DNA from: UBA7957 sp965222695
GTDB taxonomy: Bacteria > Pseudomonadota > Gammaproteobacteria > Granulosicoccales > Granulosicoccaceae
Assembly (NCBI GenBank): GCA_965222695.1
Contig: OZ244967.1
Span: forward strand, 4,154,001-4,218,000
Length of the DNA: 64,000 bases
Direction of reading: 5' to 3'
Under the pieces are notes generated by a model. The model did not search any database. It was given only the letters and a program-made list of their open reading frames with translations, and was not told the DNA's origin. The position numbers and the translations under genes are program-made. This document shows, in pieces, positions 1 to 8,892 of the stretch; positions within the stretch are counted from its first letter, which is position 1; the number at the start of each line of letters is the position of its first letter.

Positions 1-477
1 TTGCGAAATGCCCTGGCCGAAATCAGGGATCAGTATGATTTTATTTTTATCGATTGTCCGCCATCGCTCAATATACTGACATTAAACGCTTTTGTTGCGG
101 CAGACAGCGTTTTGATTCCGATTCAATGTGAGTACTACGCATTGGAGGGATTATCCGCATTGATGCGGACTATCGAAGATGTGCGCCGCACGGTCAATAA
201 AAAGCTCAAAGTAGACGGTTTACTGCGCACCATGTTTGACGGCCGAAACAATCTGGGTAATCAGGTTTCACAACAACTGACCCAGCATTTTGGTGATCAG
301 GTCTACAGGACGATTATTCCCCGCAACGTGAGGCTCGCAGAAGCGCCCAGCCACGGTCAGTCGATTGTCCAGTATGATAAAGCTTCACGGGGTGCACTGG
401 CTTACCTGGCACTTGCCGGCGAATTAATTCGAAAGGAAGCAAAAAACGGGGTTAAGCGTGTTGCCCAGCCTGCTTAA
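1..477 (+). CDS. parA: ParA/Soj chromosome-partitioning ATPase, C-terminal part
   Basis: This is the C-terminal 158 residues of a ParA/Soj P-loop ATPase; the gene begins before the window, so the TTG at base 1 is an internal codon and the Walker A region is missing. The visible part starts just before the hydrophobic strand and DCPPSL motif (residues 18-23), which is the switch II/Walker A' region of MinD/ParA ATPases, and continues through the conserved IIPRNVRLAEAPSHG segment. ParA binds DNA non-specifically in its ATP form and, with ParB-parS, separates the origin regions. parB follows 22 bp downstream, so the two are almost certainly co-transcribed. The parAB-atp order is typical of the origin-proximal region in many gammaproteobacteria. 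Confidence 0.95.
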   Translation: MRNALAEIRDQYDFIFIDCPPSLNILTLNAFVAADSVLIPIQCEYYALEGLSALMRTIEDVRRTVNKKLKVDGLLRTMFDGRNNLGNQVSQQLTQHFGDQVYRTIIPRNVRLAEAPSHGQSIVQYDKASRGALAYLALAGELIRKEAKNGVKRVAQPA

Positions 478-499
478 ACATCACCGGAGATACTGATCT

Positions 500-1390
500 A
501 TGGGGAAAAAACGCGGACTCGGCAGAGGATTGGATGCCTTGCTTGGCGGAGCGGATCATTCGGAAAAGGAATCTTCCAAGGATAAGGAAAAGGCTGGGCA
601 ATCCTCGCGTGACGGATTAACCACGGTTTCCATAGACCAAATCAATCGCGGAGCCTATCAGCCACGAAATCATTTCGATGAAGAATCCCTGCGGGAGTTA
701 GCCGATTCCATCTCCCGCCAAGGTGTAGTGCAACCGGTTGTTTTGAGGCCGAATTCAAAAGGCTATGAGCTGATTGCCGGGGAGAGACGATGGCGGGCAG
801 CACAATTAGCGGGTCTGCACGAAATACCGGCCGTGATCAAACAATACAGCGATGCGGATGCCGCTGCGGTCTCGCTGATTGAAAATATTCAGCGAGAAGA
901 TTTGAATCCCTTGGAAGAAGCATCCGCTTTGCAGCGTCTGCAGCTTGAGTTTGATATGACTCACCAGGCCGTTGCAAAAGCGATCGGTCGTTCGAGAGCG
1001 GCCGTCAGTAACTTGTTGCGTTTGCTGGACTTGCATGATGATGTGAAAAATCTGGTCAATAGCGGACAGTTGGAAATGGGGCACGCACGAACCCTACTGG
1101 GGGCCGACACGGCTGATCAACCCGCACTCGCTAAACAGATTGTGACGAAGCAACTCTCGGTTCGAGCAACCGAGGCTTTGATCAAGAGTTATAAAACCGG
1201 TAAATCCGCAAAGAAAAGTAAAACCGTCAAGGTGCCGGTCGATCCGGATATACAGGCTTTGGAGCTGAGATTGAGCGACACACTGGGATCTTCAGTGGGA
1301 ATAAAACACAAGCCGGGAGGCGGCGGAAAACTTGAGATCAGCTATTCCTCATTGGATGAATTAGAAGGAATTCTTTCCCACATTCACTGA
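500..1390 (+). CDS. parB: ParB/Spo0J chromosome-partitioning protein
   Basis: The 296-residue protein is a full-length chromosomal ParB. It has the N-terminal GLGRGLDALL box (residues 6-15) that stimulates ParA ATPase, a lysine/serine-rich linker, the CTP-binding fold with GERRWRA (94-100) and ENIQRE (128-133), a helix-turn-helix at about 153-175, and a C-terminal dimerisation domain. The family forms CTP-dependent clamps that load at parS and spread on DNA near the origin. The ATG has a purine-rich site (CCGGAGA) upstream and lies 22 bp after parA. I did not find a convincing parS palindrome (TGTTTCACGTGAAACA type) in the window. Confidence 0.97.
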   Translation: MGKKRGLGRGLDALLGGADHSEKESSKDKEKAGQSSRDGLTTVSIDQINRGAYQPRNHFDEESLRELADSISRQGVVQPVVLRPNSKGYELIAGERRWRAAQLAGLHEIPAVIKQYSDADAAAVSLIENIQREDLNPLEEASALQRLQLEFDMTHQAVAKAIGRSRAAVSNLLRLLDLHDDVKNLVNSGQLEMGHARTLLGADTADQPALAKQIVTKQLSVRATEALIKSYKTGKSAKKSKTVKVPVDPDIQALELRLSDTLGSSVGIKHKPGGGGKLEISYSSLDELEGILSHIH

Positions 1391-1510
1391 GCATTTAATT
1401 TGAATAAACACTATTTAGTTTATAAATCCTATGTAGAGTGACTTTTTCAAATTCAATAGCAACGATAAACATCTGAATAAATGAAAGTTTATCGAATTAT
1501 CGTGGCAAGG

Positions 1511-1534
1511 CTTGATTTTCTTCTCCGAATCAAG
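1511..1534. other. Inverted repeat after parB, possible weak terminator
   Basis: A perfect 7-bp inverted repeat (CTTGATT / AATCAAG) with a 10-nt loop lies between parB and the atp promoter. It has no strong GC core and no proper T-tract, so it is at best a weak terminator of parAB or an operator. Seen directly; function is a guess. Confidence 0.3.
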
Positions 1535-1548
1535 TCAAATTTCCGCTC

Positions 1549-1577
1549 TTGACCGTTGTGAATGCCATCTTTATACT
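1549..1577 (+). promoter_or_regulatory. Sigma70-type promoter of the atp operon
   Basis: TTGACC (1549-1554) and TATACT (1572-1577) are separated by exactly 17 bp, a near-consensus -35/-10 pair. It lies about 90 bp before atpI and points into the ATP synthase operon, so it is the best candidate for the main atp promoter. Predicted from sequence only. Confidence 0.65.
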
Positions 1578-1663
1578 TCGCCATCGCAATTTAGCCTCAA
1601 CAGGGTTGTTGTCGGCGGGCGCTTTGCTTAGGTAAGTACTGAAAAGCCAATACCGGGTTGTGC

Positions 1664-2047
1664 ATGCAAAAAAACCCGCAACAGAGATTGCTCGTACGGC
1701 GGCTGATGTTGGCTCAATTGCTGGTTGTGGTCGGACTGCCTGTCATCTGCCTGACGGTAGATACAGTAACAGCCTATTCGGCATTGATCGGGGCGCTCAC
1801 CTGTTTTGTTCCGAATTTATACTTTGTATACCGCACATTCAAATACCGTGGTGCGCGATCAGCGAAGAAAATTCTCCGCTCTTTTTATGCGGGTGAATCA
1901 ATTAAATTACTGCTGACTGCAGTTTTTTTTGGTCTGACATTTGCCTTAGTGCAACCGGTTAACGTGTTGGCTGTCTTCATCGGTTTTATATTGGTACAGG
2001 CAGTCAGTTGGTTGACCCCTTGGTTAAGTTTTCGAAGAACTGGCTAG
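1664..2047 (+). CDS. atpI: ATP synthase protein I (AtpI)
   Basis: A small, very hydrophobic protein (127 residues from ATG 1664) with about four membrane segments, placed first in the atp operon, which is the place and size of AtpI. AtpI is an accessory membrane protein implicated in c-ring assembly or Mg2+ handling and is poorly conserved. An in-frame TTG at 1658 would add only two residues; I prefer the ATG. No strong ribosome-binding site is visible, in keeping with the usually low expression of atpI. The atpB start follows 25 bp after the stop. Confidence 0.85.
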   Translation: MQKNPQQRLLVRRLMLAQLLVVVGLPVICLTVDTVTAYSALIGALTCFVPNLYFVYRTFKYRGARSAKKILRSFYAGESIKLLLTAVFFGLTFALVQPVNVLAVFIGFILVQAVSWLTPWLSFRRTG

Positions 2048-2072
2048 ACGACTTTCAAAAAGACAGAGAATT

Positions 2073-2921
2073 ATGGCAACAGATTCTGAAACGCTTACAG
2101 CCTCCGGTTACATACAGCATCATCTGCAGAACCTGACCGTGGGCATACACCCCGAACACGGATTCAGCATTGCGCACGGTGCCAAGGAAGCCCAGGAAAT
2201 GGGGTTTTGGGCCTTGCATCTTGACTCCATGTTCTGGTCAATTCTTCTCGGCGGATTTTTTATCTGGTTGTTTAAAAAAGGCGCGGATCAGGCGACTTCC
2301 GGTGTACCAGGGCCCTTACAGAACTTCGTCGAGATTCTGGTCGATTTTGCCGATGGCAGTGTCAAAGAGACCTTTCACGGCAAAAACGACATGATCGGTC
2401 CGCTGGCTCTGACGATCGCTGTCTGGGTCTTTTTGATGAACCTGATGGATCTGGTGCCGGTGGATTGGATACCCACACTGGCCAGTGCTATCGGCATACC
2501 TTATATGAAAGTTGTTCCCACGACCGATGTAAATGTGACTCTCGGTATGTCCCTGTCGGTGTTCTTCCTGATCATTTATTACAGCATCAAGATCAAGGGC
2601 GTCGGTGGTTTTGCGGGAGAGCTCGCCCTGCAGCCGTTTAACAGCAATAACAAGATCGTTCAATCTCTGTTTATCCCGGTTAACCTTTTACTCGAAGGTG
2701 TCAGCCTGATCGCCAAGCCGATATCGCTGGCGCTACGTCTATTCGGAAATCTGTATGCAGGAGAGCTGATCTTTATCCTGATCGCGCTGTTGCCTTTCTA
2801 TGTTCAATGGATGCTGTCTGTGCCTTGGGCGATATTCCATATATTGGTCATAGTGCTGCAAGCGTTCATATTTATGATGCTGACCATTGTCTATCTCAGC
2901 ATGGCGCAAGAGCATCACTGA
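2073..2921 (+). CDS. atpB: F1Fo ATP synthase subunit a
   Basis: The 282-residue protein is the Fo a subunit, the stator half of the proton channel in the inner membrane. The signature segment LALRLFGNLYAGELI is present; Arg222 is the essential arginine that faces the c-ring carboxylate (Arg210 in E. coli). Membrane segments lie around residues 52-68, 108-130, 155-172, 205-225 and 230-275. The N-terminal 45 residues are hydrophilic, as usual for proteobacterial AtpB. It is the second gene of the atpIBEFHAGDC operon. Confidence 0.97.
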   Translation: MATDSETLTASGYIQHHLQNLTVGIHPEHGFSIAHGAKEAQEMGFWALHLDSMFWSILLGGFFIWLFKKGADQATSGVPGPLQNFVEILVDFADGSVKETFHGKNDMIGPLALTIAVWVFLMNLMDLVPVDWIPTLASAIGIPYMKVVPTTDVNVTLGMSLSVFFLIIYYSIKIKGVGGFAGELALQPFNSNNKIVQSLFIPVNLLLEGVSLIAKPISLALRLFGNLYAGELIFILIALLPFYVQWMLSVPWAIFHILVIVLQAFIFMMLTIVYLSMAQEHH

Positions 2922-2962
2922 TTTTTTACTTTTAAATTTAAACAACATACTCAGGAGTTGAA

Positions 2963-3220
2963 ATGGAAACTGTGGTAGGTATGACAGCTATTGCTGTCGC
3001 TCTGTTGATCGGTATGGGTGCACTCGGTACGGCAATCGGCTTCGGTCTGCTCGGCGGACGATTCCTCGAAGGTGCTGCCCGGCAGCCGGAAATGGTTCCC
3101 ATGCTTCAGGTCAAAATGTTTATCGTTGCCGGTCTGTTGGACGCGGTAACCATGATCGGTGTTGGAATCGCTTTGTTCTTCACTTTTGCTAACCCCTTCG
3201 TGGGTCAGTTGGCCGGCTAA
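2963..3220 (+). CDS. atpE: F1Fo ATP synthase subunit c
   Basis: An 85-residue hairpin of two membrane helices joined by the polar RQPE loop (residues 40-43) forms the rotor ring. The ion-carrying carboxylate is Asp60 in GLLDAVTMIG. The Gln and Glu-Ser/Thr residues of Na+-type c subunits are not present, so the enzyme is expected to be proton-coupled. A good Shine-Dalgarno sequence (AGGAG) precedes the ATG, consistent with the high c-subunit stoichiometry. Confidence 0.97.
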   Translation: METVVGMTAIAVALLIGMGALGTAIGFGLLGGRFLEGAARQPEMVPMLQVKMFIVAGLLDAVTMIGVGIALFFTFANPFVGQLAG

Positions 3221-3270
3221 AACAACCGGTTTCAGACCTTCCATTAAGCAGAAGTAGCAGGAGTAAAGGC

Positions 3271-3741
3271 GTGAACCTGAATTTAACACTCATAGGTCAA
3301 GCAATTTCCTTCGCTATTTTCGTGATTTTCTGCATGAAGTATGTGTGGCCGCCGATCATCAGTGCCATGCGTGAACGGCAGGCAAAAATTGCTCAGGGTC
3401 TGGCGGATGCTGAACAAGGTGAGCAGCGCCGTGAAGAGGCTGAGCGGGAAATCACAGCATTGCTACAGGACGCGAAAACGCAAGCCTCGGAGATCATTTC
3501 TCAGGCTCAAAAGCGTAGCAGTGAAATAGTCGAAGAAGCAAAAGACGCAGCACGTTCTGAGGGTGACCGAATCAAAGTCGCTGCTCAGGCTGAGATTGAA
3601 CAAGAAATCGTCCGGGCCAAGGAAAACCTTCGACAGCAGGTAGGGGCTATAGCACTTTCGGGTGCGGAGCGCATCCTCAATGCCGAGGTGAATGCCAAAT
3701 CGCACGGAAAGATTCTTGACGAACTCATTGCGCAAATTTAG
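3271..3741 (+). CDS. atpF: F1Fo ATP synthase subunit b
   Basis: The 156-residue peripheral-stalk subunit has one N-terminal membrane helix (about residues 4-24) followed by a long charged coiled coil rich in Glu, Gln, Ala and Lys. The length equals that of E. coli b (156). It starts with GTG at 3271, preceded by GCAGGAGTAAAGGC, a strong ribosome-binding site. It dimerises and links the a subunit to delta/alpha. Confidence 0.97.
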   Translation: MNLNLTLIGQAISFAIFVIFCMKYVWPPIISAMRERQAKIAQGLADAEQGEQRREEAEREITALLQDAKTQASEIISQAQKRSSEIVEEAKDAARSEGDRIKVAAQAEIEQEIVRAKENLRQQVGAIALSGAERILNAEVNAKSHGKILDELIAQI

Positions 3742-3754
3742 CGGGTGAACCCCG

Positions 3755-4291
3755 ATGTCTGAACTAACTACGGCAGCTCGGCCCTACGCGCGCGCGGTGT
3801 TTGAGATGGCACGCGAAGGCGAGAGCTTCGATACCTGGTCTGAGAGTCTTCAGTATTTGGCGACTATCGTCAGCGATTCGACAATGACACAGTTGTTGGA
3901 AGCGCCAAAACTGACACATCAACAACGGGCCACCATGGTTGAGCAAGTGGCAGGCGATAAGCTGGATGACCAATGCTCGAATTTCGTCAAACTGTTGGCT
4001 GAAAACGGCAGACTTGAGCTGCTGGGCGATATCAAAGCGTTATATGAAGAATACCGGGCCGATGCAGAAGGCGCCATCGAAGCAAGCGTCGTTTCAGCAC
4101 GCAAGTTGACCCAGCAGCAAACCAAAAATATTGCGGCAGCCTTAAGTAAGCGATTGCAGCGTCAGGTCAATATTGTCAGTTCTATTGATAAAAGTCTGAT
4201 AGCAGGTGCAGTCATTCGTGCGGGTGATCTGGTCATTGATGGATCGTTAAAAGGCAGACTGCAGAATATGGCCCAGCACATCACCGAGTAG
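3755..4291 (+). CDS. atpH: F1Fo ATP synthase subunit delta
   Basis: The 178-residue protein is the delta subunit (OSCP family) that joins the peripheral stalk to the top of the F1 head. The N-terminal TAARPYARAVFEMA segment and the C-terminal VIRAGDLVIDGSLKGRL segment (residues 152-168) are the family signatures. It begins 13 bp after atpF, with tight operon spacing. Confidence 0.97.
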   Translation: MSELTTAARPYARAVFEMAREGESFDTWSESLQYLATIVSDSTMTQLLEAPKLTHQQRATMVEQVAGDKLDDQCSNFVKLLAENGRLELLGDIKALYEEYRADAEGAIEASVVSARKLTQQQTKNIAAALSKRLQRQVNIVSSIDKSLIAGAVIRAGDLVIDGSLKGRLQNMAQHITE

Positions 4292-4333
4292 TCGCGACGC
4301 GGCAGCCAGTATTGATTTAGAGGATCAAAACAC

Positions 4334-5875
4334 ATGCAACTTAACCCATCTGAGATCAGTGATCTGATCAAGAAGCGAATAGAGAGCTTCGAAGCAGACG
4401 CCCAGGCGCGTACAGAGGGTACCATTGTTTCAGTAACAGACGGTATCGTGAGAATTCACGGGCTTGGCGATGTGATGTCAGGCGAGATGATTAAATTTTC
4501 CAACGGCTCTTACGGGCTGGCACTGAACCTGGAGAGAGATTCAGTCGGTGCCGTGGTGCTGGGAGATTACAAGGGTATCTCCGAGGGGGATACGGCCGAG
4601 TGTACCGGGCGGATACTTGAAGTGCCGGTCGGCAGAAATCTACTGGGCCGCGTTGTAGATGCCCTGGGCTCGCCCATTGACGGGAAAGGGCCCGTCGAAA
4701 CCGATGAATTTTCCCCGGTGGAGCAAATCGCTCCCGGGGTTATAGAACGGCAATCGGTCGATCAGCCTCTGGAGACGGGCGTCAAGGCACTTGACTCCAT
4801 GGTGCCGATCGGGCGTGGCCAGCGCGAATTGATTATCGGCGACCGGCAGACCGGTAAGACAGCGGTTGCGATCGATACCATCATCAATCAAAAAGGCAAA
4901 GACTGTATCTGTATTTATGTCGCGGTCGGTCAAAAAGCCTCATCGGTTGCCAATGTAGTGCACAAACTCGAAGAACACGGTGCCATGGACTACACCATCG
5001 TGGTTGCGGCCAACGCATCCGACCCGGCGTCAATGCAATATATGTCACCCTATGCCGGTTGTGCAATGGGTGAGTATTTCCGCGACCGCGGTGAAGATGC
5101 ACTCATTATTTACGATGACTTAACCAAGCAAGCCTGGGCTTATCGCCAGGTTTCCCTGCTCTTGCGCCGTCCACCGGGACGTGAAGCCTATCCGGGTGAC
5201 GTCTTCTATCTGCACTCACGTTTGCTGGAGCGAGCGTCCCGTGTCAATGCGGACTATGTCGAGCGTTTCACCAACGGAGAAGTCAAAGGCAAAACCGGTT
5301 CGCTGACGGCCTTGCCCATTATCGAAACGCAGGAAGGAGACGTTTCGGCCTTCGTACCCACGAATGTGATTTCCATTACCGACGGGCAGATTTTTCTGGA
5401 AACCGACTTGTTTAACTCGGGTATCCGCCCCGCAATCAATGCTGGTCTTTCGGTTTCCCGTGTTGGTGGCGCGGCGCAGACCAAGATTATCAAAAAGCTC
5501 GGCGGGGGCGTGCGGCTTGACCTCGCGCAATACCGCGAACTTGCAGCCTTCTCACAGTTCGCATCAGATCTTGATGAGGCCACTCGCAAACAGCTTGAGC
5601 GTGGAGAGCGGGTCACCGAGTTGATGAAACAACCGCAATATACTCCGCTTTCAACGGCGGAGATGGCGTTTTCCCTGCTCGCTGCCAATGAAGGTTTTCT
5701 CGATGACGTTCCGGCCAACAAAGTCGTGGATTTCGAAGCAGCCATGCTCAGCTACATGAAATCCGAGCAGACGGATTTGATCTCGAAAATCAATGAGTCC
5801 GGTGACTTCGACGACGATATTGCCGATGCGATGAAAAAAGCGCTGGAAAACTTCAAAGCTAACAATACCTGGTAG
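4334..5875 (+). CDS. atpA: F1Fo ATP synthase subunit alpha
   Basis: The 513-residue protein matches the E. coli alpha subunit in length. Its P-loop GDRQTGKT is at residues 169-176, the E. coli position. It has the N-terminal beta barrel, central nucleotide-binding domain and C-terminal helical domain of the family. Alpha carries the non-catalytic nucleotide sites and supplies the arginine finger to the beta sites. It lies 42 bp after atpH in the same operon. Confidence 0.98.
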   Translation: MQLNPSEISDLIKKRIESFEADAQARTEGTIVSVTDGIVRIHGLGDVMSGEMIKFSNGSYGLALNLERDSVGAVVLGDYKGISEGDTAECTGRILEVPVGRNLLGRVVDALGSPIDGKGPVETDEFSPVEQIAPGVIERQSVDQPLETGVKALDSMVPIGRGQRELIIGDRQTGKTAVAIDTIINQKGKDCICIYVAVGQKASSVANVVHKLEEHGAMDYTIVVAANASDPASMQYMSPYAGCAMGEYFRDRGEDALIIYDDLTKQAWAYRQVSLLLRRPPGREAYPGDVFYLHSRLLERASRVNADYVERFTNGEVKGKTGSLTALPIIETQEGDVSAFVPTNVISITDGQIFLETDLFNSGIRPAINAGLSVSRVGGAAQTKIIKKLGGGVRLDLAQYRELAAFSQFASDLDEATRKQLERGERVTELMKQPQYTPLSTAEMAFSLLAANEGFLDDVPANKVVDFEAAMLSYMKSEQTDLISKINESGDFDDDIADAMKKALENFKANNTW

Positions 5876-5890
5876 GTAGAGGAGTTTCTC

Positions 5891-6748
5891 ATGGCAGGCG
5901 CTAAAGAGATTCGCACGCAGATCAAAAGTATTCAGAATACGAAAAAGATCACCAAGGCCATGGAAATGGTGGCGGCCTCCAAAATGCGTAAAGCGCAGGA
6001 TCGTATGCGCGCCACCCGGCCTTATGCACAGAAAATGCACCAGGTGATCAGTCACGTTGCAAAGGGTGATTTGGAATATAAGCACAAATACACCCAGGCG
6101 CGTGAAGAGGTTAAACGGGTCGGATACATCATTATTTCAACTGATCGGGGCTTATGCGGCGGATTAAACGTCAATCTTTTCAAGCTGGTACTCACCGATA
6201 TCGGCCGCTGGACAGAGCAGGGTGTAGAGGTTGATATCTGCGCCATAGGTAATAAAGCTCTGGCGAAGTTCCGCAAATTCGGTTTAGTCGCTGAAGCCTC
6301 GCACCTGGGCGATACCCCCGGTGTGAACGACTTGATCGGCACGATTCAGGTGATGCTCGATGCTTATGACGAAGGAAATATTGATCGTCTGTTTCTGGTT
6401 GAAAATGAGTTTGTCAACTCAATGACCCAGAAACCCAAGGTCACTCAGCTGATTCCCCTGGTTGAAATTGAAGATGAATCGCTGGACCACCATTGGGACT
6501 ACATTTATGAGCCTGAATCCAGGGAAGTGATCGATACGCTGATGCAGCGTTACATCGAGTCACTGATCTACCAGGGGGTGGTCGAAAACATCGCCTGTGA
6601 AATGGCCGCCCGGATGGTTGCGATGAAGAGTGCTTCGGACAATGCCGGCAAAATGATCGACGAGCTGCAGTTGAAATACAACAAGGCTCGGCAGGCTGCG
6701 ATCACACAGGAAATTTCCGAGATCGTGGGCGGTGCCGCAGCGGTTTAA
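5891..6748 (+). CDS. atpG: F1Fo ATP synthase subunit gamma
   Basis: The 285-residue central-shaft subunit has the N-terminal helix ending in KITKAMEMVAASKMRKAQ and the C-terminal helix with MAARMVAMKSASDNAGKMI, which together form the rotating coiled coil, and the GLCGGLN motif in the globular part. It starts 15 bp after atpA with GTAGAGGAG upstream. Confidence 0.97.
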   Translation: MAGAKEIRTQIKSIQNTKKITKAMEMVAASKMRKAQDRMRATRPYAQKMHQVISHVAKGDLEYKHKYTQAREEVKRVGYIIISTDRGLCGGLNVNLFKLVLTDIGRWTEQGVEVDICAIGNKALAKFRKFGLVAEASHLGDTPGVNDLIGTIQVMLDAYDEGNIDRLFLVENEFVNSMTQKPKVTQLIPLVEIEDESLDHHWDYIYEPESREVIDTLMQRYIESLIYQGVVENIACEMAARMVAMKSASDNAGKMIDELQLKYNKARQAAITQEISEIVGGAAAV

Positions 6749-6787
6749 CGAGTTTTTAGAAATTACTATTACAGAGGTACTATCTTA

Positions 6788-8167
6788 ATGAGTACTGGAA
6801 ACATCATTGAAGTCATAGGCGCGGTCGTAGACGTGGAATTTCCCCGTGATGCCGTCCCTGCAGTTTATGATGCACTGACGATTGCAGATGCCAATTTGAC
6901 GCTGGAAGTACAGAATCAATTGGGAGACGGGGTTGTACGGACAATCGCGATGGGTGCTTCGGACGGATTGCGTCGCGGTATGGAAGTGGTCAACACCGGT
7001 GCACCTATAGCCGTTCCGGTAGGGACCGGAACCCTGGGGAGGGTGATGGATGTACTCGGCAACCCGATTGATATGGCGGGTGATATCGAGGCGGAAGATC
7101 GCATGCCTATTCACCGTCCGTCACCTACCTACGAGGAATTGTCGTCAACGGTAGACATACTGGAAACGGGTATAAAGGTAGTCGACCTGATTATGCCGAT
7201 TGCCAAGGGCGGTAAGATCGGACTGTTCGGTGGTGCGGGCGTAGGCAAAACCGTTACCTTGATGGAATTCATCAATAATATTGCAAAGGAACACTCCGGT
7301 TTGTCCGTATTCGCCGGGGTTGGGGAGCGTACCCGTGAGGGAAATGACTTCTACTACGAAATGGAAGAAAGTCAGGTATTGGATAAAGTTGCGCTGGTTT
7401 ACGGGCAAATGAATGAGCCGCCCGGAAACCGCCTGCGTGTGGCTTTGACCGGGTTGACCATGGCCGAATATTTCCGCGACGAAGGCCGCGATGTTCTGAT
7501 GTTTATCGATAATATCTATAGATATACACTGGCGGGGACCGAGGTATCCGCACTGCTTGGGCGTATGCCTTCCGCGGTGGGTTATCAGCCAACGCTGGCC
7601 GAAGAAATGGGTGCACTGCAGGAGCGCATCACATCGACCAAAACCGGTTCTATCACGTCCTTCCAGGCTGTTTATGTTCCGGCCGACGATTTGACCGATC
7701 CGTCCCCCGCAACGACATTCTCGCATTTGGACGCAACATTGGTATTATCGAGAAATATCGCGGAATTGGGTATTTACCCGGCCGTGGACCCGCTCGATTC
7801 GACATCGCGCCAATTGGATGCGCAGATTATCGGTGAAGAACATTACAACGTTGCCCGTGAAGTGCAGGGTGTTCTACAGCGCTACAAAGAATTACAGGAT
7901 ATTATCGCTATTCTCGGCATGGATGAATTGTCCGATGAAGACAAGCAGATCGTGGCGCGGGCGCGCCGGATTCAACGCTTTCTTTCTCAACCCTTCCATG
8001 TGGCGGAGGTCTTTACCGGATCGCCGGGTAAGTACGTCAGTTTGAAAGACACCATTACCGGATTTAAGGGAATTCTTGACGGACAATACGATGATTTGCC
8101 CGAACAATCGTTCTATATGGTTGGATCTATCGAAGAAGCCATAGAGAAAGCAAAAACCTTAACTTAA
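6788..8167 (+). CDS. atpD: F1Fo ATP synthase subunit beta
   Basis: The 459-residue catalytic subunit has the P-loop GGAGVGKT at residues 148-155, the catalytic glutamate E180 in GVGERTREG and the Walker B stretch before FIDNIYRYT. The LSDEDKQIV region (DELSD, near residue 380) that contacts gamma is present. It synthesises ATP from ADP and phosphate as gamma rotates. One small oddity is Tyr-Arg-Tyr in FIDNIYRYT where the common sequence is FIDNIFRFT, a conservative change. Confidence 0.98.
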   Translation: MSTGNIIEVIGAVVDVEFPRDAVPAVYDALTIADANLTLEVQNQLGDGVVRTIAMGASDGLRRGMEVVNTGAPIAVPVGTGTLGRVMDVLGNPIDMAGDIEAEDRMPIHRPSPTYEELSSTVDILETGIKVVDLIMPIAKGGKIGLFGGAGVGKTVTLMEFINNIAKEHSGLSVFAGVGERTREGNDFYYEMEESQVLDKVALVYGQMNEPPGNRLRVALTGLTMAEYFRDEGRDVLMFIDNIYRYTLAGTEVSALLGRMPSAVGYQPTLAEEMGALQERITSTKTGSITSFQAVYVPADDLTDPSPATTFSHLDATLVLSRNIAELGIYPAVDPLDSTSRQLDAQIIGEEHYNVAREVQGVLQRYKELQDIIAILGMDELSDEDKQIVARARRIQRFLSQPFHVAEVFTGSPGKYVSLKDTITGFKGILDGQYDDLPEQSFYMVGSIEEAIEKAKTLT

Positions 8168-8186
8168 ACTGAAGGGTGATGCAGAT

Positions 8187-8615
8187 ATGGCAGCCACAAT
8201 GCATCTGGATGTAGTCAGCGCGGAACATTCCCTGTTTGCTGGAACCGTACGGGAGCTGATTGCGCCCGGCACGCTCGGGGATTTGGGAATCATGCCGGGT
8301 CATGCCCAGCTAATCTCCAATCTAAGGCCCGGTGAACTTCGTTACCGAACCGAAGACGGTACAATGGAATCATTGTTTGTTTCCGGTGGCATATTGGAGA
8401 TTCAGCCTAGGATAGTCACAGTATTGGCGGATACCGCGATTCGCGCGGAAGATCTGGATGAACAGCGTGCGGAAGCGGCGAGAAAGCGGGCAGAAGATGC
8501 CTTGCAGGGTAAAGATCCGGAGGATCTGGACTATGAAGCCATTCAGGCACAACTCGATGCAGCCAAGGCACAGATTGAAATGATCCATAGAGCGGGTAAA
8601 ACACTGCGCGGCTGA
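8187..8615 (+). CDS. atpC: F1Fo ATP synthase subunit epsilon
   Basis: The 142-residue epsilon subunit has the N-terminal beta sandwich with the LGDLGIMPGHAQLIS signature and a C-terminal helical pair able to inhibit ATP hydrolysis. It is the last gene of the atp operon, begins 19 bp after atpD, and is followed within 50 bp by a hairpin terminator. Confidence 0.97.
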   Translation: MAATMHLDVVSAEHSLFAGTVRELIAPGTLGDLGIMPGHAQLISNLRPGELRYRTEDGTMESLFVSGGILEIQPRIVTVLADTAIRAEDLDEQRAEAARKRAEDALQGKDPEDLDYEAIQAQLDAAKAQIEMIHRAGKTLRG

Positions 8616-8658
8616 AACCCGTACCTCTCAACGTCCCTTATTTCGAGTTCAGACTATG

Positions 8659-8685
8659 AAAGGGTGCCGTCAGGCGCCCTTTTTT
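8659..8685 (+). terminator. Rho-independent terminator of the atp operon
   Basis: A GC-rich stem GGGTGCC / GGCGCCC (one G-U pair), a GTCA tetraloop and a run of six T lie 45 bp after atpC. A upstream of the stem pairs with the first T residues. A textbook intrinsic terminator. Confidence 0.88.
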
Positions 8686-8892
8686 GCCTGGCTAATCCTA
8701 CGAAACCGTTAGTTTCACCTACAGAAAATTCTCCTGTAATAAAATTCAATCTCGGTACTAATGTTGCAGTTAGCTACTAAAATCGAATTGAATCAAACAC
8801 TTTGGCTCAAATCGACAACCTGCGGACGCTGATTCCATACGGATCAGTCTGCTGCAGTGTCCATTTTCTGCCACTAACTATTGGTAATACAG

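Noticed and set aside
1391..1548. Possible parS site near parAB
   Set aside because: I found no palindrome close to the TGTTTCACGTGAAACA consensus in this gap.
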